From the NCBI RefSeq assembly GCF_964355755.1, contig NC_092677.1:11678601-11742600 (forward strand): a DNA stretch of 64,000 nt, in the 5' to 3' direction. Shown here in pieces: positions 11,793 to 29,900 of this stretch; position 1 is the stretch's first letter, and every line of letters begins with the position of its first letter. The notes below the pieces were generated by a model. That model was not told the DNA's origin and ran no database searches. It saw only the letters and a program-made list of their open reading frames with translations. The position numbers were made by a program, and so were the translations under genes. Origin of the DNA: Antedon mediterranea. Its lineage: Eukaryota > Echinodermata > Crinoidea > Comatulida > Antedonidae.

Positions 11793-14700
11793 TCATTCAC
11801 TTTTATTTTTGTCGTTGCTAGAATTCTTGGCCGCATCACGTTCTTTCTTGCAATTGTGAACAATCTTATCAAAACTTGATAGGTAAAACAAACCAATAGT
11901 TCTGCATATTCCAATTAAAAATATCTGTGCATTACAGAAAATGACAAAATGATCTAGTAAATGTATGCAATTGTATCTGGGAATGTTTTAAACTACACCT
12001 AGTATAAGGCTCTGTCTACACTATCAAACTTGATGTGACAAAAAAATGTGATGTAATGCCCATATATGGACATGAAAATGTCATATCATTACTATATCTA
12101 AGTATCACTGCACCATATTTGGGCACATATTTTGTTGAACTAGTTTGATAGTGTAGATAGAGCTTAAAGCTGTTTACACTATCAAACTAGTTTGACAAAA
12201 GTGATGTCATCGTGTCCATATATGGGCACATCACATCTTTTTTTTGTAACAAAAAGTTTGATAGTGTAGAAAGAGCTTAACAATAAAAATAATATTCCAA
12301 CCTGCTGAAAAGCTTCAAATATTGACACAACAGTGGACATGCCACAAGACATCTGCTTTAAAAGAAACCCATCCATACCAACATAGCTTAAGAAAACACC
12401 ACGCTGTGGAAGTAGACATGGTGTAGAAAAAATTTAATAGAATATCAAAAAGTTCTCTTAAAAAGACATACTTACTAATAAAAATTGCAACCTTTGATTA
12501 GAGGGTGAAGCATTTGACAACCAAGGAAAGTATCATGCACTATTTGAGACACACTTAAGCTGTCTACACTATCAAACTTTATGTGATGTACTCATAATAT
12601 GGACATGATGATGTCATATCACTACCATATTTGGACATATCACTACCATATTTGGGCATATCACTACCATATTTGGGCACATCACACTTTTTTTGATAGT
12701 GTAGACAGAGCTTAAAAGTGAAATGCACAACCTCATCGACAATTCCGCACTTTTCAATCGTCCAGTGGTAAAATTGAAAGTAAACAAACCTGAGAATCTT
12801 TAAGAATAACTTTGGCGACGTAGTCTGGTTGAAATATTCCAGCAGTTTCAGAAATCAAATACGTTTCTTTTGGCTGTAAAAACAATAAATTACAAGAATT
12901 TAAATGCTCTCTTGAATAGAATGAACATTTTTATATTAAAAGATATTTTTTATTTAATTTCAAGCACGACACAAGTAAAATTGTAACATTGTAAAACCAA
13001 GATTTGTTCCATAGCGTTGAAAAAGCATAGTGACATTAAAAAAAAAATATTTTAGTCACATTTCTGAGTAGTTCTGTGATCCTTTTGTGATTTCTTTTAA
13101 TTCGAAATGATATATTTTAAATTCAAAATAATATTAATAATATTCCTCTCCTGTACGAATATAATTTTTATTTTCTTTTAAGTTCTGTTATTTATTTGTT
13201 AATTTCGTAGCTTAAGTTAGTTAAGATAAAAGGTACCAAGCTTGATTAGCTTCGGCTATATCTTGGCTACCTTTTGTATTAAATTGTTTTTGTTTGATAC
13301 AATAAAAAGAAAAAAAAAGAAGTTTTGGAAACTTATGAGAAATTTGTGTTATAGATTTATCTTTTGTATAATTAATGTATTTACCTTTTCTGTATCTGAA
13401 TACAGCATTGGTGTATCAGTATCTGGAGGACAGTTCAAGGTAACATAAATATCATAAGGTTTTACCTGAAAAAAAAAAGATACAATGTAATACAGTAGAA
13501 CCCCTATTAAGGGACATCTTGGCAACCAAAAGTGTCTCCTAACCAGGTATCTCAGGAATAAGGGCTGACTGTAATGTTAAAACATACTGTATGATATGAC
13601 ATTGTCCTAAAGTTTGTTAAACAGGAAAGTTTCCCCTTAATGAAAGGGTGTCCCATAAATAAGAGCGTCCAAAAGGAAGCGCTCTACTGTATAATTAGCC
13701 ATATCTGTTTCGATCGTCAATAAAAAAAAATGTTGCTTGTCAAATGCACAGACAGATAGATCTGGTGTTCTATTGTATAACAAAATACAGGTAAATTGTC
13801 CAATACAAATACTATTATATTTTACCTCCATTTGTAGGCATTCGGCGAAGCCTCGTAGAGCAAACTTAGAAGCAGAATAGGCTGAGTAACCATAAAGGCC
13901 CACTTGACCGGCCTGTGATGATATCAAGACAATTCTACCACGCCGACGAGACATCATCGTGTCTAATACCGCCCTCGTTGCTTGCATTGTCCCCGTAAAA
14001 TTGACATTCATTACATTCTAGGAAGGTGAAAATTACAGTAAGATTCGAAGTAAGCAAGTGTCTGAACTTTAAAATAATAAGCTATTTTTTTCAGGTAAGG
14101 TACTCTCCATTTCAAAGATTTTTTTTACATGACTTGTTTTGACTAATGAAAGTAAAAGAACACCTTCCAAGCCCTTCATACTATACCTTAAATTCCTCAA
14201 TATCAGTATCTACAAATGCTTTACTGCACGATAAGCCAGCAGAGTTCACTAGCATGTCACAAGGACCTAATTCAGCCTCAGCCTGGAAAAAATACAACAA
14301 GATCACATTGTTAAAAAATCTTGGGATTCACTTCCTCACCAAGGTACAGTAATACCAAGGTACAGTAATACCAAGGTACAGTAATACCAAGGTACAGTAA
14401 TACCAAGATACAGTAATACCAAGGTAAAGTTATACCAAGATACAGTAATACCAAGATACAGATAATGATTTACTTCTTTTGGTCCTACCTGTTTAAAAGC
14501 CTCTTGTATCTTTGAATATGGTTCTGCTACGTCTAACTGAATTTCATTTATTTTCTGTAATGAAAATATAATGTTATATAACTCTTCCATTCAATCATGC
14601 ATTATACAGAATGGTTGAAGAATTGATTTATACATGTTGAATCTCAATTTAGACTGGAATTGTTTTGGTATGGGGAGGGGTAAGTGGTATGGGGAAGGAA

Positions 14701-15589
14701 GGGGGAATTCTCAAGCACCAAGACAACTGATCAAACTTGACATATCTTGTTTTGAATATTAACAGAATACCTGATTTGAACCTTCTTTTACAAATTTTTC
14801 TATTTCTTGTTTTGCTTCTAAAAGTTTGGCCTGTAAAATATAAAAAACGATTACTTTATTCCTCTTGTGAAGAATTTCTTATCAGTTTATATATCACTTA
14901 TCAGTAAAATAATATCAACGTTATTTCTGGTCAGAATTGTAAAGTTAAAAATTGCAATTTTCAGATTTGTGTGATTTGCAGCAGTACGTGAAGGGGTACC
15001 ACCTGTGTAAAATGTCATTTACATCATGAAGTTTTGAAAAGGCATTGTGGCACAAAGATTTGAAAACTGTGCACTTTAGTATGATAAGACCATGGAGTAA
15101 AGAATAATAAGACTATACCATTCGTCTGGCCATAATAGTAACACTTGCACCATTTTTCACCGCTTCAATGGCCACAGCAATTCCTATACCGCTTGAGCCA
15201 CCAGTAATCTGTAGTAAAAATAATAATAAAAACGTTAATTTATAGGACTAGCCTATAGGATCTTATTTATTTATATTTTACCAACCAACTTCGAGAGGGA
15301 GATATGTCAGTGATTATTTCTGGCAATTCCGGAAAAATCTAGGGCAGCTTTTTTGGTCGGAGTAATTTACAATCCTACCACAACCATCACCACCTCTTTA
15401 TCTCGTCACACGCCGCCTTTGGCTAGAGAGCCTAGATAACAAAATAGCTATTTGTAAAGAAATGAAATGTTATCTTACAATAACATGAGAACCTTTAAGT
15501 TCAAATACATTCGGCGTTGCATATGGAGCAATTAAAAAGGCCAAAACAGCTAGAGAAACAGCGCTTACAGCAACAATTTCCAACAACAT
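11793..15589 (-). CDS. KDSR: 3-ketodihydrosphingosine reductase (10 exons, complete)
   Basis: KDSR reduces 3-ketodihydrosphingosine to dihydrosphingosine with NADPH, the second step of de novo sphingolipid synthesis, at the ER membrane. Exons (minus): 15589-15479, 15208-15119, 14830-14771, 14554-14489, 14282-14187, 14017-13826, 13465-13385, 12873-12790, 12403-12302, 11924-11793. They encode 337 residues; human KDSR has 332. All nine introns are phase 0. Residues 1-22 form a hydrophobic anchor. Short-chain dehydrogenase motifs are present: TGGSSGIG at 39-46, NSAG at 122-125 (usually NCAG), SSQ near 174 and YSASK at 188-192. A hydrophobic stretch ([11 protein letters not shown]) lies near the C-terminus. 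Introns carry four MITEs and a 16 bp microsatellite. Its start codon is 151 bp from that of VPS35 on the opposite strand. Confidence 0.95.
12008..12163. mobile_element. TAA-MITE family copy 2
   Basis: Ends GGCTCTGTCTACACTATCAA and the complement (TTTGATAGTGTAGATAGAGC) with TAA on both sides. It lies in the last KDSR intron, directly abutting copy 3. Confidence 0.8.
12166..12276. mobile_element. TAA-MITE family copy 3
   Basis: A 111 bp near-palindromic copy (AGCTGTTTACACTATCAAAC to TTTGATAGTGTAGAAAGAGC). It shares its TAA border with copy 2, so the two sit end to end. Confidence 0.8.
12558..12711. mobile_element. TAA-MITE family copy 4
   Basis: Ends AAGCTGTCTACACTATCAAA and TTGATAGTGTAGACAGAGCT; in a KDSR intron. 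The centre holds three tandem CACTACCATATTTGG words. Confidence 0.8.
13491..13693. mobile_element. MITE with CAGTAGA termini, possible pogo/Tc1 type
   Basis: Left end TACAGTAGAACCCCTATTAA and right end complementary to TACAGTAGAGCGCTTCC; TA at both borders suggests a TA target duplication. ACCCCTATTAAG-like fragments recur near 30825 and 60705. It lies in the KDSR intron between exons 6 and 7. Confidence 0.55.
14338..14461. repeat. Microsatellite, 16 bp period
   Basis: Seven to eight tandem copies of CCAAGGTACAGTAATA with a few substitutions, in the KDSR intron between exons 4 and 5. Confidence 0.9.
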
Positions 15590-15740
15590 TCTTGCTTGCT
15601 GAGAGTTTGATTAGATTGGGTCAAAGGATTGGTGTAAAAATTGTCAACACTCTGGCAATTGCAGCTTACCTGGAGAGGGCGCCCTTGGTCACGAGAGGGA
15701 GATTTCTAGTTTGTGAAATAAAGTTACGCTAAAAATCGCT
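15590..15740. promoter_or_regulatory. Shared divergent promoter of KDSR and VPS35
   Basis: The 151 bp lie between the KDSR start codon (minus, 15589) and the predicted VPS35 start codon (plus, 15741). The interval must contain both 5' UTRs and core promoters or bidirectional promoter DNA. No TATA box is evident. It includes a more GC-rich patch with GGAGAGGGCGCCC. Confidence 0.7.
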
Positions 15741-23221
<7,481 letters not shown>

Positions 23222-24920
23222 AGCAATGTCTTCTCTCATATATGAAAAAGGGCAACATGGTCTTCTTGTATTTAAAAGGGCAACATTTACAATAGGCTGC
23301 CTCTCTTATATGTAAAAGGGCAACTCCGTCTATTACCATCCAACAGGGCAACACAGGTCTTTCTCATTAAAAAGGGCAACATTTACAATAGGCTGCCTCT
23401 CTTATATATAAAAGGGCAGCTCAGTCTGTTACCAACAAAAAAGGCAACATAGGTTTCTCTTATTCAAAAGGGCTACATTTACAATAGGCTTCTCTCGTAT
23501 GGAAATGGGAAAGTCTGGTATAAAAAAAAAGCAACATTTAGGCCTGTCATATATATAAAAGTAATATTTGGACCTCTTGCATATAATACAGTTGCATATA
23601 AAATGGACAAAAAAACTCAAAATATGTTTTAATTGATTGGTGTAAATTGGATGTTCTAATAAGGAAGGAGTAGTATGTTCTATGCCTCTTTGAAGTTAAT
23701 CATTCCTTTGTGTCCCATGTTGTAGAAAATGAAAAATAGATAGTACAGTATTCAATGTTAGATGTATTTTTACATGTGGTATCATACAATGAAATGATTG
23801 TATAGTATTAGAGTCATTAAATCAAGTCCTTCTCTGGTAGAAGGTAAATTTAGTAAGATCATAGAGAAATGAGTATATCAGTCGTGTAGGCTAGGGGTGT
23901 ACAGGATATGTCAAAGTTCAATTTACTGTATGGATTGTTTTGAATGAATTGAAATCAAAGTGAGGTTGTTATTTACAAAAGTCATGTACACAAAACAATC
24001 TTTTATGGTGAGTATTGTATGAGGATGTCTTATCACACATTTTAGCATCTACCTACAGTACACCCCAGTATATACTTATTTCTATATGGTAAACAAAATC
24101 CTTATCTGATAGAAAATAATCACTGTATGATTAATATTATTGTGTAATTAATTGATCCGACTCTAAATAAGGACCAAATTCACAGAAATGGTCACTTTTT
24201 GGAGGAGTAATACAATCCTAGGTTATGGCAAATGAAGGTAAAAATGATAAATTAATTTGTTTTGTGAGCTGTAGTATTGCCACATAAATTGTTTTGCACA
24301 TCTATTATTTGTATAATATGAAATTCCATATCAAATATAAACTATATATGAATAACATGGCGTTTTTGATTTTTTGTATGTAAATAATGTAATCTGTGGT
24401 TATAGAGACTAGTAAGAAATGAGAACAGTCAATTAAAATGCCAAATTGACAAAGAATATGGCAAAAATTAATAAGCAATAACAATCGATTTCGAAAATTT
24501 ATTCAAATAAACATGTCATTCTTACAATTGAACTAATTGCCATTTACTGTACTTGTAGGCTAGTTTGCACATCAATAGTTAATCAGTGTTAATTACTAAA
24601 CTGGAAATATTAACTCTTTAAACTCTACAAAATAGACAACCCTACTGTAATATAAACCTCATTCTTTCAAATTGAACCCATGTAAGTTCTTTTTGGAGAC
24701 GTGACAGTAAATTGATGACATGAAATTATGGATAAAAACCTTTTCGCATACAGTTTGGTTATTCATACATACTGAACAATCATCATGTTTTTAAAGTGGT
24801 CTTTGTTTTGTTTTATTTACTCAGTCTTCAAGCTATAAAAGGTCACACAAACCTTTGTAGCTTGTATTCATACAGTCAAACAAGCTATGTACAATGTTTT
24901 AATTCCATATTCTAATAATT
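23222..24920. other. 3' flanks of VPS35 and NDUFB9
   Basis: Convergent intergenic stretch with no exon. The VPS35 3' UTR begins with an irregular repeat block (23224-23545). The rest is AT-rich and holds the 3' UTRs of both genes, with several AATAAA-like words. Confidence 0.6.
23224..23545. repeat. Irregular repeats in the VPS35 3' UTR
   Basis: Recurring AAAAGGGCAACATTTACAAT and TAGGCTGCCTCTCTTATAT words at uneven spacing of about 30-60 bp, all in the same orientation, immediately after the VPS35 stop codon. Confidence 0.7.
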
Positions 24921-26810
24921 CTATGATCGTTCACCCTTTCCTTCTAGTAGGGCTTTCTCTTCGGCTTCTAATTCATTCCACCTGGCCTGCTCGTCTGCTA
25001 TTCGCTTATTACGTTTGGCAAAGAATGATGGGTACCTAGCCTTTTCCGTTGGGTGCCACAAGTTCATTGCCTGAAAAATAATAGGTATATAATTACTAGA
25101 GTTTTGTTATTACTTATTTATACTGGGTGACCCCTTCAGTCAAAGACTGGCCTCCCAGAGAGGGACCAGTGGCTGTGTGTGTACTAGTACAATCGGGGTA
25201 AACCCCTACTCGTCTCGAAAGGTGTACTAGGTTCTTTAAAGTGCACATTAACTAGATGTGTACACTGGACCTATGATAGTTGTTTTTTGGCAGATAATCT
25301 ACAAACACAAGACCTGATACAAGCAAAAGACCACACTGTCTCTCCACCTAGCAATGTAATCAAGTGATCTGGTAGTCTTACCCAATCTGGCGGTGGGATT
25401 TTCCTCTCGTATCTTGTACCACCAGGTGAATCAATGACTAATATATAAATAATAACAAATAGAAAATGTTAGGTGTGCTACAGTAGAATCTCTAGTACTG
25501 TATATGACACTTTTGGACCCAGTAAAGTATATTCATGCTAATTTGTTTCACAGGAAAATGTCCCTATGCTGCTGTATGTCGCAAAGGCGGAATTTTTATT
25601 GTACAGTATTTGGTAATTTAAAAAATTAAGTTAGGAGTATTTAAAGCACCCTGTTTGGTCCTATCATTGATCTCATCTGGTGCCCATCTTAACCAGAGGA
25701 GAGGCAAGCCAATACATCTGTGGCAGGTAGGGCTGTATAAGATCAAGTCAACAGTGCTGATTTAAAATGCCTAACTGGACCCTAGCTCTATATATCAAGC
25801 ACCCGATATTCCCAGATGGTCTCCCATCCAAGCTCTATCCAAGCTATAACATTCAAATTGGGTGGTAAGTGGTGCTGTCGATGTAGTTTAGAAAATGTGA
25901 TATGACGATGATGTTAGAAAAATATATTTTGATGACTTTCCATACATATATATGGTTGTGGATGCTGCTTTTCCCAGAATTCTTCTTCTCCTGCCTTTAA
26001 TATTGTCTGAGCTTTTTGTAAATTCTTTTCATCTTTATGTTCATTGAATCTTGCACGTAAAAGAGTTGCTTCATAACGGAAAGTTGGCCTAAAAAAAAGA
26101 TACGTACAAAATATGAGCTGCTGTTACTGTTTTAGTAATACACCTACTATAGTATATTAGTAGGATACATTACTACCTACCTAGGCCTAGGCTAGTAGGC
26201 CCTACTTACTAGGCCTATTAGTTTTAAAAAGACAAATTAGCATAAATTATAATTAAAGACACCTTCCCTACAATTTGTGACGTTTTGTAACGTAGGGAAG
26301 GTGTCTTTATTAACTGATCATGTTGCGAAAACAAAAAATCAATTCAAATAATTATTAAATTAGATATAATTAATTAATAAGATTCAAAAGAAGTCGATAA
26401 TTAATGAATGAATAGGCCCTACCTAATATTATTAATAATTAGGCCAAGCTAGGCTAAATATTTTTAAATAATAAAAATAAAATATATTAGGCCTACTATT
26501 ATATATAGATAAAGAATTATAGGACCTAGTTAGGCCTAGACTACAGTCTAGGCCTAGCCTAGTACTGCAGGCTAGCAAGACCAGGCTGCACCGGCGGCCT
26601 AAACTGGCTAGGCTAGCCTATAAAAGCCTAGCTAGGCCTACCTTATAATGTCAGATAATGACAGTGTCTTAATTTTAATACGCCCAAACAAAATTTATTA
26701 GATGATTACCTGTCTCCTATCCATGATTCTAAATGCCTATAAGACTTTTTGTAAAGCCGAAGTACTTTTTGAGAGTGACTTAGAAGTTCGAATCCCGATC
26801 GGAACGACAT
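24921..26810 (-). CDS. NDUFB9: NADH dehydrogenase 1 beta subcomplex subunit 9 (4 exons, complete)
   Basis: NDUFB9 (B22) is an accessory LYR-family subunit of the membrane arm of mitochondrial complex I and binds the mitochondrial acyl carrier protein. Exons (minus): 26810-26710, 26088-25946, 25437-25382, 25070-24921, encoding 149 residues. The LYR-type motif is VLRLYK at 16-21. The conserved stretches LRARFNEHKDEKNLQKA, EEEFWEKQHPQPYI and DSPGGTRYERKIPPPDW are present. It is about 30 residues shorter than human NDUFB9 (179) and ends soon after EEKALLEGKGERS. The exon 2 donor is TATATAT|GTATGG; the phase only closes with this choice. Introns hold a SINE, a 5S-derived sequence and a hairpin. 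Its start codon is 142 bp from that of FANCA. Confidence 0.93.
25112..25275 (-). mobile_element. tRNA-derived SINE, 3' part (minus)
   Basis: Carries the complement of the SINE body and tail (TATAGGTCCAGTGTACAC, GTGCACTTTAAAGAACCTAG, GAGACGAGTAGGGG, and the GTCTTTGACTGAAGGGGTCA end). The tRNA head is missing, so it is truncated at its 5' end. Confidence 0.7.
25640..25880 (-). mobile_element. 5S rRNA-derived SINE or 5S pseudogene
   Basis: On the minus strand, 25796-25850 reads TTGGATGGGAGACCATCTGG followed by GAATATCGGGTGCT, a close match to the 3' half of animal 5S rRNA (known: TTGGATGGGAGACCGCCTGG, then GAATACCGGGTGCT). It continues into about 150 bp of unrelated sequence, as 5S-headed SINE3 elements do, rather than ending at a T run. 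It lies in an NDUFB9 intron. Confidence 0.65.
26160..26640. repeat. GGCCTA-rich low-complexity DNA in NDUFB9 intron 1
   Basis: Interrupted tracts of TAGGCCTA, GGCTAGCCTA and CTAGGCCTA words mixed with AT-rich DNA. A hairpin (26255-26308) lies within. No exon. Confidence 0.6.
26255..26308. repeat. 17 bp perfect inverted repeat (hairpin)
   Basis: AAAGACACCTTCCCTAC (26255-26271) is perfectly complementary to GTAGGGAAGGTGTCTTT (26292-26308) with a 20 nt loop. It could be a very small MITE remnant or a transcribed hairpin in NDUFB9 intron 1. Confidence 0.85.
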
Positions 26811-26952
26811 TTTTCGTCCATTAAAAAAATTATTAACCTTTAACCCTTGACCGACTCCTCACACACGTGTTTTTTCAAAATAAAAATAGAAGGCGCGCGG
26901 CTGGCGGCGGGCGATTCTTCAGACAGTAGGAAGCATTACAAGGCTTGAAAAC
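26811..26952. promoter_or_regulatory. Shared divergent promoter of NDUFB9 and FANCA
   Basis: 142 bp separate the start codons of NDUFB9 (minus) and FANCA (plus). The interval is locally GC-rich (AAGGCGCGCGGCTGGCGGCG near 26890) and includes CACACGTG near 26860. It must hold both 5' UTRs and a bidirectional or paired promoter. Confidence 0.7.
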
Positions 26953-29900
26953 ATGGATTTACAAGAAGTTCTATTTCAAGTTGAAGACAATATTTCAAAT
27001 GCAAAAACATTTGAGAATCTTCTAGGTATAATAAATAAAAAACATGAGTTTTGTTTTCGGCCGGCTAGCTAGGCATGGAGGTAATTTATAAGCTCCGTCA
27101 TGTTGATGGCAGATGGAAACCGCCATGCCCATGTGATGTCGTTGTCGGTAAACTAAACTAGGCGGCCTAGGCCTATCTAGAAAGTGAGACTGAGACTTAG
27201 GGGTCTAGGCCTAGCCCTAGTTAGGCTCTGAAGACTGTGGACAGAGTCAAGCTACTTGTAGTCCTAGTAGTATTAGGCCTGCAATGCGCGATTTGAAATT
27301 GCGAAAGGATTTCGTCCTCTCGCGCAATTTGAATCAAAATAATCAATTCTAATTGCGCAAAGTATTTCAGTGATATTAATAAACAATACTTGATATTACA
27401 TTAATGTAATACTAATATAATATTTTTGCAATTTAAATAACTTAACCAAAAAAATTGTTATAAATATAAATAAAACGATTTTTAGACGACAAAATGTGGG
27501 AAGCCGTGCGATCCTCTCGCTGCTGCATAGATGCCTGGTGTTATGACGAGCTAATGTTACCGATTTAATATTGTATAATCAATTGTTTTTTGATAATTTA
27601 TTATCGAATAGAATGTCGACAACGGTACAGAGACACACAGTTGTCCGAAAATACAATGAACCTAAAAGATGTAGTGTTACGGTTGATTGATCACCACCAA
27701 CATGTGGACAAACTATTTGAAGACTTAAATTCACTACAACAGGTACATATGTAATTCACTTACAATATCAAACTAGTTTGACAAAAAAAAAGTGTGATGT
27801 GGCCAAATATGGTAGCTTAATTATGGTAGTACAGTACCATATTAGTGATAATATGACATCATTCATCATATCCATATATGGGCACGTCACATTTTTGTTA
27901 CATAAAGTTTGATGGTATAGACAAAGATTTAATATTAATACAGACTAATCAACTCACCCCATCACCCACAGTAGAAATATTAGATTTGTTATGGTAGTGG
28001 TTTTTTCTTCTTGTATTAGGTTAGCAGTGGAGATAATGATGAACAAAATGAGAAACTAAGTGGTAAGTGCCGCCTATCCTTGGTAAAAGACCTAAAACAA
28101 GGCTATATACATGGCTGCAGTTGCATGCTCAAGTTGTATTAACCATCACATTTTCTATGGCTATTTGAAAATTTTAGATTGTCAGTGGTTTTCTCCATGG
28201 TAGTACAGTAGTAAGGGTACAACTCACAGTCACATAAACAATGATGACACTGTTTTTCAATTTATGGTCGTTGTGGGCAACCTAACACTTTTTTTCAGCC
28301 TTATTATGGAATGAGGATTATTAAAATCAATTATCTGATGTTTTCAGATAATTAATTTACAATTTTTACAACCTGTGGTGTAAAAATATATACAAATTAT
28401 TTTCTTGTTTACATTATTTAGTTGACATGTTTGTAAGTAGCCTACAATCACATGCTAAGTTGACAGGCACTGCAGCAGATGTGTTAGCCGCATTAAGCTA
28501 TGCAAAGAACCTTCAAACAATTGTCAATGTAACAGATGATAAAGACACTCCTCATCTTCTGAATGATACACAAAAGGTAAATGGTTATACCATGGAGCTA
28601 TCAAATTATAACTAATGCTAGATTGTTTATTTAATGCCCCTCTAGCCAATCATAGAGAGGCAGTAATTAAGAAATTCAAAGCAGGAAGTCCCCGCTATCA
28701 CGCTCGGCTTTGACGATCATCTTTTCCACTTATATAGGACATCCTTTATTGACCGATTTTTTTGTGGAGAAACAAAAATGGACAAAACCGACAAGCAATT
28801 AAATTTTACCGACGAAATAACCCACATATAAAACATCATACCTTGAGAGTCTTTCACACCTGTTGTTGCACTGTTCCGGTCTGGTTCTGACAAATCAAAT
28901 TGAACATCAATGTTTTGTTTTCACTTGGCTATGTACATTTGATTGGCGCATATAGGTGTATGAAGCGGCGTGAAAACAAACATTGTTGGATTTGATTTGA
29001 CACCGGGATCGTGCCAGAACAGGTGTGACAGACCTATATCGTTGTACAATACTGAACTATGTTCAAAAAACATTGGGAAAACTGGGTCTTAAATTCTCCA
29101 ATTTCAAATCCCTATAGTGTGACAGTAGAGAGACAACTTTGTAAATTGTGTTTGTTTTTTCAGCTTCAAGTAAAGGTGGTATTGAGAGGAATTCACAAAC
29201 TCAATCTAATGCACTCTTTTAGCAAAGCTCATTTTATAAAAAAAATTAATTCAAAGGTATGTATGGTTGACGTTTTTTCTCAGCTGGTGGTACATTTTTA
29301 GTTTCACGATGACTTTGCTTTAGCTTGTTTCTATTTTCATCTATCAAGCAATTAGATTTTATATTTATGTTTCTATGTTATTTGATTGTCCTGATTATAA
29401 CAGTTTATTCTTATAGAGCGCATATTATATAAGAAAGCTCTCAATGTGCTGTACATAAATTATAATAGACGAGAAGGAGCAATAATTTAAATTAATGAAA
29501 ACTTGTTTGAAATGAAAAGACTTCAACAAGTTTAGAGTAGTACACCGTTTGATTGGAATTGGTAGGGAATTCCACAGAGTTGGAGCTGCCACAGCAAAAG
29601 CTCTTGCACCATATGTAGATGTCCTAGTCTTAGGAACTACTAGCAGACATATGGCCACCTAATCTACAGTAGTAGGCTGGTAAATATTCACAATTAGCTT
29701 TAATAGATAGATGGCGCCAAATTGTGCTGTGTCTTGTGCGATGCATCCAATTGTATCATATTTAATAGGACTTATGGAACCTTTATTTTAGTAATAAAAA
29801 ACGTATTATTTTTTAAATGTAGGCATCGTTACCATTAGAGTTGATTTGGATTCTGCACAGAGAATCTATCATGTCTATAAACAAATTTATTACCAGTAAC

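Noticed and set aside
29425-29658. 77-residue minus frame as a host gene
   Set aside because: The sequence is the typical end of a LINE reverse transcriptase protein, truncated, inside a FANCA intron.
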